A stretch of 15,709 bases of DNA from positions 1-15,709 of the forward strand of contig URGH01000062.1 of assembly GCA_900547305.1 (NCBI GenBank), given 5' to 3'. Origin of the DNA: an uncultured Oscillospiraceae bacterium. Lineage in GTDB: Bacteria; Bacillota; Clostridia; Oscillospirales; Acutalibacteraceae. Below are positions 14,012 to 15,709 of this stretch, piece by piece (position 1 is the first letter of the stretch; each line of letters opens with the position of its first letter). Position numbers and translations under genes: made by a program. The notes beneath the pieces are model-generated. The model was given only the letters and a program-made list of their open reading frames with translations, searched no databases and was not told where the DNA came from.

Positions 14012-14581
14012 ATGCGGTGCGAGGTGATAAATATCCGCGCCGTGTCGGACGGTGAATACCGTGATATATCGGCGCGGCAATCGGACGGGCTTAAAAAAAG
14101 GCTTGAAAATTGCGGTGAGGACGATGTAAAGCGCACGCTTGCGGGCAGACTGCTGCTTGAAAGAATGATAAAGCGGCTATACGGTAAAAAACGGTTTGAA
14201 ATAAAATACAATAAAAACGGTAAGCCGCTTTGCGATTTTTGCTTTTTCAGCATTTCCCACTCAGGTGATTTTGCCGCAGTCGCCGTTTCGGACGACCCGA
14301 TAGGCGTGGATATTCAAATCCCCGGCGGCTTTAAAAAGCGCGAAAAATATATGCTTTTTACCCCTGCCGAAAACGAATTTGTAAACGCGAAAGACCCCGA
14401 AAACCGTTTTTACACCCTTTGGACGCGCAAAGAGGCATATATAAAGGCAGAGGGCGGTACTCTTTCGGACGCGGCGAAAATATCGCTTGTCTGCGGCGGA
14501 GAACTTAAAGAAAAGCTCGGAGAATATTGCTTTGAAACCGAAAAAACAGATTCATATTATCTGGCGGTGTGCTGTAAGTAA
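14012..14581 (+). CDS. 4'-phosphopantetheinyl transferase (Sfp-type)
   Basis: This enzyme transfers the phosphopantetheine arm from coenzyme A to carrier proteins of fatty-acid, polyketide or peptide synthesis. The 189 residues contain SHSG (82-85), GVDIQ (98-102) with Mg-binding Asp100, and WTRKEAYIKAEG (137-148) with the conserved Lys140 and Glu141. The second metal position (Glu in Sfp, D-x-E) is Gln102 here, but this position varies in the family. The enzyme is shorter than Bacillus Sfp (224). Its ATG follows the preceding stop codon directly and lacks a clear ribosome site, so it is probably made by translational coupling. No synthase or acyl carrier gene is in the window, so its carrier partner is unknown. 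Confidence 0.9.
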   Translation: MRCEVINIRAVSDGEYRDISARQSDGLKKRLENCGEDDVKRTLAGRLLLERMIKRLYGKKRFEIKYNKNGKPLCDFCFFSISHSGDFAAVAVSDDPIGVDIQIPGGFKKREKYMLFTPAENEFVNAKDPENRFYTLWTRKEAYIKAEGGTLSDAAKISLVCGGELKEKLGEYCFETEKTDSYYLAVCCK

Positions 14582-14583
14582 GT

Positions 14584-15552
14584 ATGAAAATAGGAAACAT
14601 TGAAATTAAAGGCTATGCGGCTTTAGCGCCTATGGCAGGCGTTGCAGACCGCGCAATGCGCGAGCTGTGCCGCTATTACGGCGCGGCGTTTACCGTGGGC
14701 GAGCTTACAAGCTCGCGCGGGGTTGTGCTGAACGATAAAAAGTCGGCGGCGCTGCTTGCTGCGTCTGATAAAGAGCGGCCGTTCGGCTCGCAGCTTTTCG
14801 GCAACGACCCCGAAATAATGGCAGAGGCGGCGAGGGCTGCCCTGCGCTTTAACCCCGATTTTATTGATATAAATATGGGCTGTCCCGCGCCCAAGGTTGC
14901 GGCAAACGGCGGCGGCAGCGCGCTTATGAAGGATCCGCTTTCAGCGGGCAAAATAGTAGCGGCGGTGGTAAAAGCCGTAAACATACCCGTAACGGTGAAA
15001 ATGCGCACGGGCTACGATAATGAGAACATAAACGCGGTGTATTTGGCGCAAATATGCGAAGACGCGGGAGCGGCGGCAATAACGGTGCACGGCAGAACCC
15101 GCCCGCAAATGTACGCCCCCGGCATTGATTACAAAACAATTGCCGAGGTTAAAAAATCGGTGACAATTCCCGTAATTGCAAACGGGGATATAACGGGCGG
15201 CAAAAGCGCCGAATATATGTATTCAGCCACCGGGTGCGATATGGTGTCGGTCGGTCGGGCGGCAGAGGGAAACCCCTTTATTTTTACCGAAATAAACGCG
15301 TATTTTGAAAACAAGCCCTACCGAAGACCGTCGCTTGAAGAACGTCTTAAGGTGCTTAAAAAGCAAATTTTACTTATGAGCGAATATAAAGACCCGCATA
15401 TAGCCATGCTTGAGGCGAGAAAGCACGCCGCTTGGTATATGCAGGGCTTAAACGGCGCCGCGGCGCTCAGAAGAATGTGCGGGGAAGTAAGCAGTATGGC
15501 GGATGTTGATAATATCTGCGAAAAAGCACTTGAACAGAATAAAGATATGTGA
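14584..15552 (+). CDS. dusB: tRNA-dihydrouridine synthase (DusB-like)
   Basis: Dus enzymes reduce specific uridines in the tRNA D loop using FMN and NADPH. The 322 residues form a TIM barrel with the FMN-binding start LAPMAGVADRAMR (14-26), the catalytic Cys100 in INMGCPAPKV, Lys139 in TVKMRTG, HGRTRPQMY (169-177), NGDI (200-203) and VGRAAEGNPFIF (223-234). A helical domain follows. It begins two bases after the PPTase stop; the ribosome site is weak, so coupling is likely. It is the last gene of the run and is followed by a hairpin. DusB is the common type in Gram-positive bacteria; I cannot tell from sequence alone which uridine it modifies. Confidence 0.93.
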   Translation: MKIGNIEIKGYAALAPMAGVADRAMRELCRYYGAAFTVGELTSSRGVVLNDKKSAALLAASDKERPFGSQLFGNDPEIMAEAARAALRFNPDFIDINMGCPAPKVAANGGGSALMKDPLSAGKIVAAVVKAVNIPVTVKMRTGYDNENINAVYLAQICEDAGAAAITVHGRTRPQMYAPGIDYKTIAEVKKSVTIPVIANGDITGGKSAEYMYSATGCDMVSVGRAAEGNPFIFTEINAYFENKPYRRPSLEERLKVLKKQILLMSEYKDPHIAMLEARKHAAWYMQGLNGAAALRRMCGEVSSMADVDNICEKALEQNKDM

Positions 15553-15561
15553 TAATATAAT

Positions 15562-15592
15562 AAGCGCGTCGAAAAAGTCGACACGCTTTTGG
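15562..15592 (+). terminator. Terminator-like hairpin after dusB
   Basis: AAGCGCGTCGA (15562-15572) pairs with TCGACACGCTT (15578-15588) around a five-base loop, with one mismatch in 11 pairs. Only four T's follow, so it is a weak terminator. It is also the first of three consecutive hairpins in the final intergenic stretch. Confidence 0.5.
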
Positions 15593-15610
15593 ACGGGAAT
15601 GCCGTTCGCT

Positions 15611-15692
15611 CGAAAATCAAAGATTTTCGGACTGCACTCCCTACTCTTGCGGTGCCCAAAGAAAATATTCGCTTGGAGCGCGAATTTTCTTT
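15611..15692. repeat. Two further perfect or near-perfect hairpins in the final intergenic stretch
   Basis: CGAAAATC (15611-15618) and GATTTTCG (15622-15629) form a perfect eight-pair stem with a three-base loop. The arm at 15658-15672 pairs with 15680-15692 (13 pairs, a two-base TA bulge) around a seven-base loop. Neither is followed by a T-run suited to a terminator. A frame without stops also runs across all of them, ending at the TAA just before the window end. A dispersed palindromic repeat or a structured RNA are both possible. Confidence 0.5.
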
Positions 15693-15709
15693 GACCGCGG
15701 CGCCATAAC

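Noticed and set aside
15503..15694. Open frame overlapping the end of dusB and the hairpins.
   Set aside because: It starts inside dusB out of frame and lacks a ribosome site; the region is better read as intergenic structure.
1..15709. CRISPR array, prophage, transposase or toxin-antitoxin pair.
   Set aside because: No evenly spaced repeats with spacers, no integrase, transposase or phage gene, and no small overlapping toxin-antitoxin-like gene pair were seen.

Overview
The window looks like a chromosomal core segment of an endospore-forming, Gram-positive anaerobe of the Clostridia, plausibly Oscillospirales/Ruminococcaceae-like (the placement is inference). The evidence is a complete eight-gene spoIIIA operon behind a sigma-E-type promoter, an Asp23/Gls24 protein next to it, Gram-positive Shine-Dalgarno sites on almost every gene, a lipoprotein foldase, and a FeoB of the type common in anaerobic Firmicutes.

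Layout. 1-1142 is AT-rich and accessory-looking. It holds the start of a leftward gene that resembles an AraC-type regulator, a small uncharacterised protein with a strong internal ribosome site, two terminators and a short tandem heptamer tract. A leftward tRNA-Ala(GGC) with its own promoter and terminator follows. 1312-5952 is the spoIIIAA-AH operon, tightly packed with mostly overlapping genes; it encodes the mother-cell half of the SpoIIIA-SpoIIQ channel between mother cell and forespore. 6019-6387 is an asp23-family gene with its own sigma-A promoter and terminator. feoB (rightward) then converges on a leftward potassium-uptake pair, trkH/ktrB followed by ktrA/trkA. A divergent intergenic region at 10751-10930 carries back-to-back promoters. 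It leads into a rightward run of prmA, prfB, a trigger-factor/FKBP-like lipoprotein, a 4'-phosphopantetheinyl transferase and dusB, with gaps of 0-18 bases, so it is probably one operon. The window ends in an intergenic stretch of three consecutive hairpins.

How the genes work together. The spoIIIA block is a single machine: an ATPase, membrane platform proteins, and ring-forming AG and AH. The prmA-prfB-foldase-PPTase-dusB run groups translation functions (L11 methylation, stop-codon release, tRNA dihydrouridine) with protein folding outside the cell and carrier-protein activation. trkH and ktrA form one K+ uptake system (pore plus nucleotide-binding gate).

Most of the window is ordinary conserved chromosome, and I see no clearly new multi-gene system. 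The best leads are the long hairpin joining trkH and ktrA, the structured element after dusB, the two-start organisation of the uncharacterised gene at 380-922, the cysteine-rich FeoB variant, and a prfB that has no frameshift site.
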